Assembly (NCBI GenBank): GCA_036401375.1
Contig: DASWVB010000007.1
Coordinates: 1 to 64,000 of the forward strand
From: DASWUZ01 sp036401375
GTDB taxonomy: Bacteria; Acidobacteriota; Terriglobia; Terriglobales; Acidobacteriaceae
DNA: 64,000 nucleotides
Direction of reading: 5' to 3'
Shown here: piece by piece, positions 1-8,043 of the stretch
Layout: each line of letters starts with the position of its first letter
How positions within the stretch are numbered: the stretch's first letter is position 1
Notes under the pieces: generated by a model
Database searches by the model: none
Told to the model about the DNA's origin: nothing
What the model saw: the letters and a program-made list of their open reading frames with translations, nothing else
Program-made: the position numbers and the translations under genes

Positions 1-28
1 ACTAAGCAGTTTCCGATAGAGTGCCGGC

Positions 29-57
29 TTGAGTTTGAGTCCCGCATGTGCTACAAA
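29..57 (+). promoter_or_regulatory. putative sigma-70 promoter for the riboswitch-thrC transcript
   Basis: A TTGAGT box at 29-34 is separated by 17 bases from TACAAA at 52-57; each matches four of six consensus positions. A start near base 64 would place the riboswitch aptamer (93-203) inside the leader. This is a visual match only; Acidobacteriota promoters are often weak matches to consensus. Confidence 0.35.
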
Positions 58-92
58 CGAATCATTCAAGTTTGCCCCTAGCGGGCGATCGT

Positions 93-203
93 GAATTTCA
101 TGAAGAGTGGCTGAGGGACGGGCCCTGTGACGCCACGACAACCGGCCTGAGCAATTCAGGCAAACGGTGTCAACTCTCTCCTGTAACGGGGAACATGAAA
201 TTC
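93..203 (+). promoter_or_regulatory. SAM-I (S-box) riboswitch aptamer
   Basis: The closing P1 stem is a perfect 10-bp match between GAATTTCATG (93-102) and CATGAAATTC (194-203). Inside it are S-box landmarks: a GAGTGGCTGAGGGACGGGCCC-like stretch at about 105-125, GACGCCACGACAACC at 129-142, an internal hairpin (146-150 with 156-160) and GGTGTCAACTCTC at 166-178. These correspond in order to the GAGGGA, GAAACC/GGCAACC and GGTGC-AA elements of SAM-I aptamers. Binding of S-adenosylmethionine normally lowers expression of methionine and sulfur metabolism genes. The regulated gene here is the threonine-synthase-like gene at 355 with its sulfur carrier partner, which is not a usual S-box target. 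The aptamer call is firm on pattern; the SAM-I subclass would need a covariance-model search. Confidence 0.85.
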
Positions 204-232
204 GAGATGCGTACTACCAGGTTTGCATCTCG
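203..232 (+). promoter_or_regulatory. hairpin directly after the SAM aptamer
   Basis: CGAGATGC (203-210) and GCATCTCG (225-232) form a perfect 8-bp stem with a 14-base loop. The first base shares position 203 with the P1 stem of the aptamer, so the two structures abut and could compete. No T run follows, so it is not a classical intrinsic terminator; it may be part of the expression platform. Confidence 0.5.
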
Positions 233-330
233 CTAACTCCAGCAGTGCGGTAATAGGCAGTCACCCTGCGGATTGCGGTGTGGCTGTTGTTGGGAAAGAG
301 TAGTCACAGTGTGCCCGTGCATTGACCGCT

Positions 331-346
331 CTCATCCGGAGATGAG
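331..346 (+). promoter_or_regulatory. hairpin occluding the thrC ribosome binding site
   Basis: CTCATC (331-336) pairs with GATGAG (341-346) around the loop CGGA. The purine-rich stretch GGAGATGAGGG at 338-348, the probable Shine-Dalgarno region of the ATG at 355, sits in the loop and 3' arm of this stem. Such occlusion would allow translational control by the upstream SAM aptamer. The structure is seen; the regulatory role is inferred. Confidence 0.4.
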
Positions 347-354
347 GGTAGCAG

Positions 355-1647
355 ATGGCATCGTCTTACGAACTGGTGTGTCGGGAGTGCGGCAAGCGGT
401 ATGGCAACCAGCCGCTCTCGATCTGCAGCGAGTGTTTCTCACCGCTTGAGCTGGCCTTTGACATGGAGGCGGCACGCGGGAGCTTTACCCGTGAGGCCAT
501 CGCCCGCGGACCGCAAAGCATGTGGCGCTACCAGGCCCTGCTGCCGGTGCCCGATGACTACGTGCCGACGACTCCTGCGGGCTGGACTCCCCTGCTGACC
601 GCGCCGCGCCTCGGCTCCCGGATAGGAGCCACCAACCTCTACCTCAAGAATGACGCAGTCTGCATGCCGACGCTGAGCTTCAAGGATCGCGTGGTCTCGG
701 TCGCGCTGGCCAACGCCAAGATCTTCGGATTTGACACGGTGGGCTGCTCCTCCACCGGCAACCTCGCCAACGCGGTCGCAGCACAGGCGGCGCGCCTCGG
801 GTTAAAGACCTATATCCTGGTTCCTGCTGACCTAGAGCCCGCGAAGATCCTCAACACCGAGGTCTACGGCGCTACCCTGATACGTATTGAAGGCAACTAC
901 GACCATGTAAACCGTCTCTCTTCGCAGATCGCCGAGCGCTACAACTGGGGATTTGTGAACGTGAACCTGCGGCCCTACTACGCTGAGGGTTCAAAGACGG
1001 TGGGCTACGAGATCGCCGAGCAGCTCGGATGGAAGCTGCCGGACAATGTCGTAGTGCCGATGGCGGGCGGCTCGCTGATCACGAAGATCCGTAAGGCGTT
1101 CAACGAACTGATCGAGCTTGGGCTGGTCGAGGCCAAGCCGGTACGCTTCTTCGGTGCGCAGGCCACCGGATGCTCTCCCATCTCACAGGCAGTGAAAAGC
1201 GGAGTGGAGACGATAGAGCCGCAGCGGCCGAACACCATTGCGCGTTCGCTCGCGATCGGCAACCCGGCGGACGGCACCTATGCTGCCCACGCCATCCGGC
1301 AGAGCGGCGGATGGGCAGAGGATGTGTCGGACGTCGAGATCGTCTCCGGCATCCAGGAGCTGGCCGAGACGGAAGGCGTCTTTACTGAGACAGCCGGCGG
1401 TGTGACTACCGCGGTGACCGCCCGGCTGTACGCTCAGGGGCGCATCGGGCGCGATGAGGTTACAGTGGCCTGCATCACCGGCAACGGCCTTAAAACGACC
1501 GACTGCCTCGTAGGTAAGTACGAGCAGCACCGGGCCATCAGGCCGCGTCTGGCCGACTTCGAGGCCTATATTGAACCGTTCAACGCTGCTACCCTGCCGC
1601 CCTCAACGCTGGACGAGCTGGTGTTTGGAGGAGCCGATGTCCGTTAA
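355..1647 (+). CDS. thrC: threonine-synthase-family PLP enzyme (possible homocysteine/cysteine synthase role)
   Basis: The 430-residue product belongs to fold-type II PLP enzymes and most resembles threonine synthase, which converts O-phosphohomoserine to threonine. It begins with a small zinc-ribbon-like segment (CRECGKRYG then CSECF, residues 9-27), has the PLP-lysine motif SFKDR near residue 118, the phosphate-binding run SSTGNLANAV near 143, and glycine-rich MAGGSLI near 238. Length is normal for bacterial ThrC. Its stop overlaps the start of a MoaD/ThiS-like sulfur carrier by 11 bases, so the two are translationally coupled, and the leader carries a SAM-I riboswitch. That context points to sulfur amino acid synthesis. 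O-phosphohomoserine plus a thiocarboxylated carrier could yield homocysteine, by analogy with the CysM/CysO pair. Family assignment is firm; the sulfur reaction is inference. Confidence 0.88.
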   Translation: MASSYELVCRECGKRYGNQPLSICSECFSPLELAFDMEAARGSFTREAIARGPQSMWRYQALLPVPDDYVPTTPAGWTPLLTAPRLGSRIGATNLYLKNDAVCMPTLSFKDRVVSVALANAKIFGFDTVGCSSTGNLANAVAAQAARLGLKTYILVPADLEPAKILNTEVYGATLIRIEGNYDHVNRLSSQIAERYNWGFVNVNLRPYYAEGSKTVGYEIAEQLGWKLPDNVVVPMAGGSLITKIRKAFNELIELGLVEAKPVRFFGAQATGCSPISQAVKSGVETIEPQRPNTIARSLAIGNPADGTYAAHAIRQSGGWAEDVSDVEIVSGIQELAETEGVFTETAGGVTTAVTARLYAQGRIGRDEVTVACITGNGLKTTDCLVGKYEQHRAIRPRLADFEAYIEPFNAATLPPSTLDELVFGGADVR

Positions 1648-1912
1648 AGTCCTGCTGCCCAATGCATTCACCAAACACACCGATGGCGCGCGCGAGATGC
1701 AGTCCAAGGCGGGGAACCTGCCCGAGCTGATCACCGACATCGAGACCAGCTTCCCTTTATTGAAGCAGCACCTGCGCGGAGAAGATGGCAAGGTGCGACG
1801 CTTCATCAACTTCTACGTCAACGACGAAGACATCCGCTTCCTTGGCAACGACGCGTACGTCTTCAAGGATGGGGATGAGGTGCTGGTCATCCCGTCCATC
1901 GCCGGGGGCTGA
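1637..1912 (+). CDS. MoaD/ThiS-like sulfur carrier protein
   Basis: The 91-residue protein has the ubiquitin-like beta-grasp layout of MoaD, ThiS and CysO and ends exactly in Gly-Gly (VIPSIAGG), the tail that is adenylated and converted to a thiocarboxylate. Features include FINFYVNDEDIRFL and the KDGDEVLVIP strand before the tail. The ATG at 1637 follows GGAGGA at 1626-1631 and overlaps the end of the PLP enzyme gene by 11 bases, so I prefer it to the upstream in-frame ATG at 1571. It probably delivers sulfur to the coupled PLP enzyme. No activating E1-like (MoeB/ThiF) enzyme or JAMM protease is in this window, so it must use one encoded elsewhere. A molybdopterin role is less likely because no moa genes are adjacent. 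Confidence 0.88.
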   Translation: MSVKVLLPNAFTKHTDGAREMQSKAGNLPELITDIETSFPLLKQHLRGEDGKVRRFINFYVNDEDIRFLGNDAYVFKDGDEVLVIPSIAGG

Positions 1913-1993
1913 GGAGCGTCGATGGTCCCCAGCCACTGGTTAACGTGGATACGTGAAGGTGACGAAGACGCGGAGCCTCTCACCAGCCTGTAC

Positions 1994-2503
1994 TCACTGC
2001 TTGTCGTAGATCGTCTTAGTGGTGAAGTCGCCCATGCCGATGGAGACCTGGGTCGACTTGGTCAGGACCTTGCCGTCCAGCGAGAGCGTCCACGTAGACT
2101 TGAGCGTTCCGGGATTGCCCTGGAAGGTGGTCTGCTGGCTGACGACAAGGTCGCTACCCGTCCACTCCGCCTTGGAGCTCACGATCTGGAACGGCGACTC
2201 CGGTGGAAAAGTTCCTGCCGGTGTAGGAGTGTCCTTGCCATCGAGCTTGAGGCTAAGCGTGTAGTCGCGTTCGCCCTGTTCGCGCTCAGAGGTGACGACG
2301 ACCTTCATGTCTACGCCGCTTTGAGTGATCACGTTGGTTTCGGTGATGGGAGGCGGCATCTGTCCAAAGTCGCTCTTGTCCACATTAAGCTTCCATGTAC
2401 CGCTGAAGTCGGGCTTGCCTGCCGCAACAGGTGCTGCATAGGCGCTGACGGCGAAGACGGCCGCAGCCAGGATCAATACAGTGGCGTAAAGCTTCTTTTT
2501 CAT
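1994..2503 (-). CDS. secreted small beta-rich protein, lipocalin-like
   Basis: This is a 169-residue protein with a clear Sec signal peptide (MKKKLYATVLILAAAVFAVSA, cleavage after AYA near residue 24). The mature part starts PDFSGTWKLNVDKSDFG, a motif typical of lipocalin-like or hypothetical secreted proteins common in Acidobacteriota, and continues as alternating strands ending in TKTIYDKQ. The start at 2503 is preceded by AAGGAGAGGT on the minus strand, which rules out the longer frame. It is convergent with the sulfur carrier gene. No catalytic residues are recognisable; it probably acts in the periplasm, with an unknown ligand. Confidence 0.8.
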   Translation of the reverse strand: MKKKLYATVLILAAAVFAVSAYAAPVAAGKPDFSGTWKLNVDKSDFGQMPPPITETNVITQSGVDMKVVVTSEREQGERDYTLSLKLDGKDTPTPAGTFPPESPFQIVSSKAEWTGSDLVVSQQTTFQGNPGTLKSTWTLSLDGKVLTKSTQVSIGMGDFTTKTIYDKQ

Positions 2504-2531
2504 ACCTCTCCTTGAGCCGGCTGAGCCGACG

Positions 2532-2720
2532 CTACTGCTTGTGATTCTGTTGGATCTGCTCCGAGTGCTGGTGCGCGCTGGTGGAGTGTTCGTGCGCCTG
2601 CTTGGATAGTTCATGGGCCGTCAAGTGGTCGCCCTTGCCGTGAGCTGTGGCGGCGGCCTGGTGGGCATGAGCGGCCAGGTTGTGGTATTCAGCTGCGCGG
2701 TCGTGAGGGCTTTGCGGCAT
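2532..2720 (-). CDS. small His/Ala/Gln-rich hypothetical protein
   Basis: This 62-residue, very hydrophilic protein is rich in histidine (about one residue in five), alanine and glutamine, with a repeated AxHxH-like periodicity that suggests a single long amphipathic helix or helical pair. A GGAGA sequence precedes the ATG on the minus strand. It lies just upstream of the secreted lipocalin-like gene on the same strand and could share a transcript. The histidines could bind metal, but no established family function is recognised. The good start context and skewed composition argue for a real gene. Confidence 0.6.
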   Translation of the reverse strand: MPQSPHDRAAEYHNLAAHAHQAAATAHGKGDHLTAHELSKQAHEHSTSAHQHSEQIQQNHKQ

Positions 2721-2828
2721 GTCGGTTCTCCATAGGGAGTGTAATTGCTGGGAGGCGCTAGTGAAATGGCTGATCGAGATTTTGACCGAGGCAGGCGTTT
2801 GCCGGCCTCAGGCAAGTGTTTGTCCATC

Positions 2829-3287
2829 TTAGGCAGGGTGACTTGCCGTCTGGCTCTGCTTCTCGGGCTCGCTGGCAGCCTCGACTTTCGTCTGCTCGGC
2901 CGCGATTACTACGTTCTCATGTTTGATGTCCAGGCGAAGCCGGTTGAAGAAGCTCATGTAGATGTTCGCCACCCAGACCAGCGCAAACTCTGAGATGAGA
3001 AAGCCGCGCCAGCCCGTATAGAGCATCTGGAAGTGAGTGAGCAGGAGGAAGAATGCGGTTACGTAGTGGCTGAAGCAGTATTCGCAGGTGAAGAGATAGA
3101 AGAATTTCCTCACCGCCAGAGGGCGGCACTTTTCGCTCTTCTCCTTGCAGTACTCACGAGGCTCTCGAAAGACTTCTTCGTGGGTGACGGTCCACGAGGC
3201 GCAGGCGATGGGGAGCGCAAGCAGCAGGAGGTAAGCGAACTGGTGTGGAAGCGTGACGGGCAGGGTGCCGGGCAGCATACTGGCCAA
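2829..3287 (-). CDS. predicted integral membrane protein of unknown function
   Basis: The product is up to 152 residues with about three hydrophobic segments: FAYLLLLALPIACASW near 18-33, FSHYVTAFFLLLTHF near 72-88, and FLISEFALVWVANIYMSFF near 96-115. A charged loop between the first two holds four cysteines (CKEKSEKC, then CEYC), a spacing that could bind a metal or form disulfides. The tail is hydrophilic and glutamine-rich. The start is uncertain: TTG at 3287 or ATG at 3278, neither with a strong ribosome binding site. No function is recognised. Confidence 0.65.
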   Translation of the reverse strand: MASMLPGTLPVTLPHQFAYLLLLALPIACASWTVTHEEVFREPREYCKEKSEKCRPLAVRKFFYLFTCEYCFSHYVTAFFLLLTHFQMLYTGWRGFLISEFALVWVANIYMSFFNRLRLDIKHENVVIAAEQTKVEAASEPEKQSQTASHPA

Positions 3288-3368
3288 GGATACGCGAACT
3301 CAACCAGCACTGGCTTCGAGTAACGTCAGCGCTCTTGTGGGAGTGGTTCTCAGTTTCCGATGTGGTCT

Positions 3369-6260
3369 TCAGATGCTCGCGTGGATGCTGACCCTTCGCT
3401 CGAGAAGATGATAGAGCTCGGGAAGGTCGCAGGCCGGGACGGGACGGCTGAGGTAGTAACCCTGGGCGGTATCGCATCCCTCCTGCTGCAGGAAACGGAA
3501 CTGCTCCAGGGTCTCTACGCCCTCGGCTACCACCTGTATGGCGAGCCCGTGGGCCATGGCGACGATGGCGCGTACCACGGCAAGGCTGCTGCCATCGTTA
3601 GCGCAGTTCTTGATGAAGGACCGGTCGATCTTGATCCGGTCGATGGAAAAGCGGGTGATGTAGGAGAGGCTGGAAAAGCCGATTCCAAAGTCGTCGATGG
3701 CGAGCTGCACGCCCAGATCGCGAAGCTGCATAAGCGCGTCGTGGTTGGCGGCCGAGTCGCTCATCAGCATACTCTCGGTGATTTCAAACTCTACCAGGCG
3801 GGGCGACCGCCCAAAGTCCACCAGCGCCCGCTCGATCATCCTGCTCACGTCATTCTGCTGAAATTGTCGCGGAGACAGGTTGACCCCCAGCATGAACGTG
3901 CGGCCGAGCTGCTGCTCGAGCATCGCGATCTGCCTGCAACCCTCTCTCAGCACCCACTCTCCGATGGGCACAATCAACCCCGTCTCTTCAGCCAGGGGGA
4001 TGAAGTCAGCGGGCATGATCATGCCCATCTGCTTGCTCCTCCAGCGAAGCAGGGCTTCGAATCCGGTCAGCTCTCCGGTCTCGAAGCTGACCATCGGCTG
4101 ATAGTGGAGCTCAAGTTCGTTCAGTTCGAGGGCCCGGCGCAGGCCAGTCGTAAGGCACTGCTTCTCCACTGCGGCGCGCGCCATGTCCGGGGTAAACAGC
4201 TGAAAGCAGTTCCTGCCCTGGGCCTTGGCGTGGTACATCGCGGTGTCGACGCTCTTGAGCAGTGCCTCGGCTGTGAACTCACCTGCAGCCGCTGTGCAGA
4301 CACCGATGCTGACCGAGATAGGGACCTCACGCTCGCCGATCGAGAAGGGAGCGGAGAGTGAGGCGACCACCTTAGCGGCGACCAGCTCCGCCTCGCTGCG
4401 ATCGCGAAGGTCAGGCAGGAGCACGATGAACTCGTCCCCTCCCATACGCGCCACGGTGTCGCTCTTGCGCACCGCGTCGGCGATGCGGTGAGCGGACACC
4501 TTGAGGGCCTGGTCCCCGGCATGGTGGCCCAGGGTATCGTTCACCGCCTTGAAGTTGTCGAGGTCAAGCATCAGGACGCCGAGGATGGTGTTGTAGCGCT
4601 TCGAACGCTCCAGCGCAGCAGCAAGCCGGTCATGCAGCAGCAGCCGCGTTGGGAGCCCGGTGAGGGAGTCGTGCTGGGCCATGTAACGGAAGCGCTCCTC
4701 GCTGCCGCGGATCACCTTGGTCTGCTGGTCGACCCGTTTTCTGAGGACGACTACCCAGCCGAGCACGATCAGGGTCAGCCCGAGCACCACTGCCACCAGC
4801 AGCAGACCGTGCCGGGGGGTCCACCACGAGGGGCTCTGACGCACCATCACATCGCTCGGACTCCGCAGCAGCAACTTGAACGACTTGACGACCATCGCGC
4901 CGGTCAGTTCGCTGCTGTTGCGCTCATCCAACTGCAGCGAGGTCACTCCTGTAACACGGAGCGTGCTGCCGTCCTTCCAGCTGTCCGCCTCAGGTCCGCT
5001 GTAGCTGCGGGGCAGCACGGCGGCGAAGATGTACTTGCCTGAGGAGAGCATCAACGTTATGTCCGGTGAGGCAAGGTCGCGGCCGAGCAACACACCCTCG
5101 ATCTGAATCAGCTCGGAGGAGTGGTCCCCGCGCAGCGCCTCTTCCGCAGTCCCCGGCTGAGCCGAGAGCGGGGGCGCGCCCTGTACCTTGACGAAGGTGG
5201 CATCGGTCATCGCGGGGACGCTGTCGCCGGTGATGACAAAGCCGGCGACATCCACCAGGTCTCCGAGGTTTACGCGGGTGGCCTGGCTCGTCTCCGCACA
5301 GAGCCCGTCAGTCTGATCGCGGATGCAGAGCTTCGAACCAGGCCACTGCAGAGTGACCCTGCCGCGCAGGTGAACGCGGTGCGGCAGCGAAGCAGCCGGA
5401 TCGAAGCGCAGCAGGCGCTCAATTGGCCGGATCGGCAGGGCGAAAGGGTCTGCAGGCGGCGGCGGAACCAGTTGCAGGGTGGACAGCTGCGGGAAGACCA
5501 GGCGCGCACCGACCATCTGCAGATGCCGGTTGAAGATCGGGGTAGCGTTGCCGTGGATCTTCACCCGGGCATCCACCATTTTGCTATAGTCGATGCCCGG
5601 CTGCCGCGGGCACTGGGCCGTGATCGTGCCATCGGTCATGGCAAGCTGGAAGGAGACATTGAACTCCGTCTGCGTGATGGAGTGAATGACGCCCTCCACC
5701 TCGATCCACTGACCGTCCTCTGCACCGCTCAGGATGCGGGTAAGACTCACGGCCGGCGCGGTTGCAGGTATCTCCGACGGCCCCAGGCTGGTAACGTGGG
5801 CTTGAGCGAGAATAGGCGCGAAGTCGCCGTGGTCGCTGATTCCCGTAACGTCCACCAGGGTACCGGGCGCCACCTCGCCCATTGAGCCCTGAGCAGCCGA
5901 GACAAAGATGTCGCCGGTCGAATCGTGAACGAACATCGCGATCTGGCGGGCGTCGATGTGCGGATCGAAGTAGGTGAGGACGCCCCGCAGGTGCACGGGA
6001 TACCCGCGTCCCGCCTGCTCCACAGTGAGGCTGTGCACCGCGTGAGCAGTCGTCAACAGGCGCAGGCCTGCGCCTGCCGCATTCTGTGTCTGGGCGTCTG
6101 AGCGGGCGCACACCAACAGCAGCAGAGCGGGCAGGCATAGCGCCAACAGCCTTGTACTAAGCAGGGCAAAGCCGAGTGGGACAGAGCCGCAGAGCGGCGG
6201 ACCGGATCCGGCAACGGAGAGACGGGAGGCCGGACGGTTCGCCTGGTCTGGCTGGATCAC
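3369..6260 (-). CDS. membrane-bound GGDEF-EAL c-di-GMP signalling protein with N-terminal sensor region
   Basis: The roughly 963-residue protein has an N-terminal hydrophobic segment (LLALCLPALLLLVCA), a long, probably periplasmic region of repeated beta-rich (OB-like) modules, a transmembrane helix near residues 485-510 (HGLLLVAVVLGLTLIVLGW), then cytoplasmic GGDEF and EAL domains. GGDEF carries LDLDNFKAVND and MGGDEF with the ADxAMYHAK-type end. EAL carries GFEALLRW, NLSPRQF, EITES, IDDFG, IKIDRSF and VAEGVET, so both domains look complete for making and degrading cyclic di-GMP. I prefer the GTG at 6260, which follows GGGAGAG at a good distance, over the GTG at 6311. The duplicated extracytoplasmic modules suggest ligand sensing. 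It stands alone on the minus strand. Confidence 0.9.
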   Translation of the reverse strand: MIQPDQANRPASRLSVAGSGPPLCGSVPLGFALLSTRLLALCLPALLLLVCARSDAQTQNAAGAGLRLLTTAHAVHSLTVEQAGRGYPVHLRGVLTYFDPHIDARQIAMFVHDSTGDIFVSAAQGSMGEVAPGTLVDVTGISDHGDFAPILAQAHVTSLGPSEIPATAPAVSLTRILSGAEDGQWIEVEGVIHSITQTEFNVSFQLAMTDGTITAQCPRQPGIDYSKMVDARVKIHGNATPIFNRHLQMVGARLVFPQLSTLQLVPPPPADPFALPIRPIERLLRFDPAASLPHRVHLRGRVTLQWPGSKLCIRDQTDGLCAETSQATRVNLGDLVDVAGFVITGDSVPAMTDATFVKVQGAPPLSAQPGTAEEALRGDHSSELIQIEGVLLGRDLASPDITLMLSSGKYIFAAVLPRSYSGPEADSWKDGSTLRVTGVTSLQLDERNSSELTGAMVVKSFKLLLRSPSDVMVRQSPSWWTPRHGLLLVAVVLGLTLIVLGWVVVLRKRVDQQTKVIRGSEERFRYMAQHDSLTGLPTRLLLHDRLAAALERSKRYNTILGVLMLDLDNFKAVNDTLGHHAGDQALKVSAHRIADAVRKSDTVARMGGDEFIVLLPDLRDRSEAELVAAKVVASLSAPFSIGEREVPISVSIGVCTAAAGEFTAEALLKSVDTAMYHAKAQGRNCFQLFTPDMARAAVEKQCLTTGLRRALELNELELHYQPMVSFETGELTGFEALLRWRSKQMGMIMPADFIPLAEETGLIVPIGEWVLREGCRQIAMLEQQLGRTFMLGVNLSPRQFQQNDVSRMIERALVDFGRSPRLVEFEITESMLMSDSAANHDALMQLRDLGVQLAIDDFGIGFSSLSYITRFSIDRIKIDRSFIKNCANDGSSLAVVRAIVAMAHGLAIQVVAEGVETLEQFRFLQQEGCDTAQGYYLSRPVPACDLPELYHLLERRVSIHASI

Positions 6261-7266
6261 GTTCTCTCCCTGCCGGCCCTTGCAGCCGCGTAATCTCTCA
6301 AAGTGCGGCACTTACTGGCCGGACAGAAGCCGAGCTTTGCACACAAATTCCGAAATCCACAGCAAACTTATCGGCTGCATCGAAGCGTACGTCAGTTCCG
6401 AGATCCTCAAACCTGACGTCCTACCAACGGATGGCGCCGGAGGGGCCCTGATTCTGCAAGGCACTGTCTGGCTCGCCCCCTCTCGAACGGGCGTGAAATG
6501 CGATCCGGTGAGCGACTAGCGGCCTCCCTCTAGACACGATACGCTCTCCGCCCGTTGGCTGGCGAAGCATAGTTAAAGCGGCTTAAATAAGCCGCCGGCT
6601 GGCGTATCGTCCAGAATAGCCGCCTTTGTTGTTGATGAAGGACGGCGATTGTCCCCTGCAAGGCTCTGAATGGACGGGATGCACGAGCCCGCTCGCCAAG
6701 TCCATAGGTGCGCAGTAGCGTTCACAGGTCAGAGGCTGGACAGCCTGATTGCGCCACAATGAGGAAGGCTTCTCTACCCTTCGAGGGTGAAGCAACCGAA
6801 GTAGGGATCCAGCGTTCCAAGTTGCAGATGAGCTCGCCTGGAGTTGTGCCCGTATTTGAGAGTAACGGCTTTGCGGTGCTGGTCACGTTGCCGGGAGCAT
6901 TCCCCTTCGGTGCGGGGCGCAGGTACTGTATGGAAAGCAGGGTGAGTTCTTCCGGTTATCCCTTCCCTGATCCAGATCCCGAGCCTGAACCGGACCCTGA
7001 TCCCGAGCCGCTGCCGGGCCCCGGCCCCTTCGGCCCTGATCCCGGCTTTCCTGATTCGCCAGGCTTTCCGCAGCCAGTTACCGTCTAGTCCCGCATAGCA
7101 CTTCGAGCTGCCCGCCACTTCTCAGCCGCTGAGTTTGCGAGCGGCTTTGCTGCCCCCGTCCAACCGAATTGTTACAATTGGGTGAATGATCCACAAACGG
7201 GCTTGAACGCTTGCTGCCACGAAGGTGCGGCGCGATTGAACCTGGGAAAGACACCGCCCCTTCCGA
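6261..7266. other. about 1 kb without a convincing gene
   Basis: This stretch separates the GGDEF-EAL gene (leftward) from sixA (rightward). Open frames on both strands overlap and have no family signature. One rightward frame (6759-7088) encodes an Asp-Pro/Glu-Pro-rich tail, and its DNA near 6960-7060 holds imperfect repeats of a CCTGATCCCGAGCC-like unit. No tRNA, riboswitch or insertion-sequence ends are recognised. It must hold the promoters of both flanking genes. Confidence 0.5.
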
Positions 7267-7875
7267 ATGAACCTTTATGTTCTACGTCACGCCAGCGCGG
7301 GAACGCGTCGCGCCAATCCACTGATTGACGTCAAGCGCCCGCTCGATAAAGAAGGTAAGCAGCAGTGCGTACTCGTCGCTAACTGCCTGAACGCGCTGCG
7401 CACGCAGTTCGATGTAGTAGCCTCGAGCCCGCTCAAGCGCGCTCTCCAGACTGCGTCGCTGGTCGGCAACGAGATCGGGCACGAGGGCAAGATCCTGGTC
7501 ACGGACGCACTGGCCCCGGGTGCTACCCTGCCCCAGTTTCAGAAGCTGGTGACTGAGCTGTCAAGACACGAGAATGTACTCGTCGTGGGACACAGCCCCA
7601 ACCTGCAGCAGTTTCTCAGCTCCTTGATCGGCCCGGAGAGTACCGCCCGCCCCAACCTGCGGATGAGAAAGAGCGCGTTGGCACGTGTCGATCTGACCCA
7701 GCGACCGGGGCTGCTGGTGTGGCTGCTCGATCCCCGCCTGGTCAGGCTCATCTACGCAGGTATGCCTAAGAGCTCGCGCAAGAGAACCGCCAGTTCGAAG
7801 AAGGTTGCCGGCAAGAAGACCTCGACTTCGCGGAAGAAGGCATCGGGCGCACGCCGTAAGACCTCCCGTAAGTAG
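7267..7875 (+). CDS. sixA: SixA-like phosphohistidine phosphatase with histone-like basic tail
   Basis: The product is 202 residues. Residues 1-165 form a histidine-phosphatase-superfamily domain. The variant catalytic motif LRHASAG starts at residue 5, ASSPLKRALQTA follows near residue 57, and the second catalytic histidine lies in VVGHSPNLQQF near 108. SixA enzymes dephosphorylate histidines of HPt domains or the phosphotransferase protein NPr. The last 37 residues are almost entirely Lys, Arg, Ser, Thr, Ala and Gly with SRKK/SSKK repeats, like histone H1-type nucleoid proteins, and are not part of the usual ~160-residue SixA. The ribosome binding site is weak. It is followed closely by acetate kinase in the same direction. 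The phosphatase family call is firm; the tail may bind nucleic acid or polyphosphate. Confidence 0.85.
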   Translation: MNLYVLRHASAGTRRANPLIDVKRPLDKEGKQQCVLVANCLNALRTQFDVVASSPLKRALQTASLVGNEIGHEGKILVTDALAPGATLPQFQKLVTELSRHENVLVVGHSPNLQQFLSSLIGPESTARPNLRMRKSALARVDLTQRPGLLVWLLDPRLVRLIYAGMPKSSRKRTASSKKVAGKKTSTSRKKASGARRKTSRK

Positions 7876-8043
7876 AGACAGCCGCAATAAGGAGCACCTG
7901 GACAGGCAGGCAAGTCGGACCAGGCTTGAAAATTGCGACCGCAGCGGTACAGAGCCCTGCGCATGGACCCGGACGCAGCTGGGAACCAAACGGCCGGGCA
8001 GTGCGTGCCGTAAGATGAGCAGAGGTCGACCGAGCTCCGCCCG

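Noticed and set aside
3360..4361. Long rightward frame opposite the EAL domain
   Set aside because: It is antisense to intact EAL and GGDEF coding sequence; the translation is low-complexity His/Glu/Asp/Arg without motifs.
6759..7088. Rightward frame encoding an Asp-Pro/Glu-Pro-rich tail
   Set aside because: No ribosome site, no family feature, and an equally long frame on the opposite strand; composition is explained by GC-rich DNA repeats.
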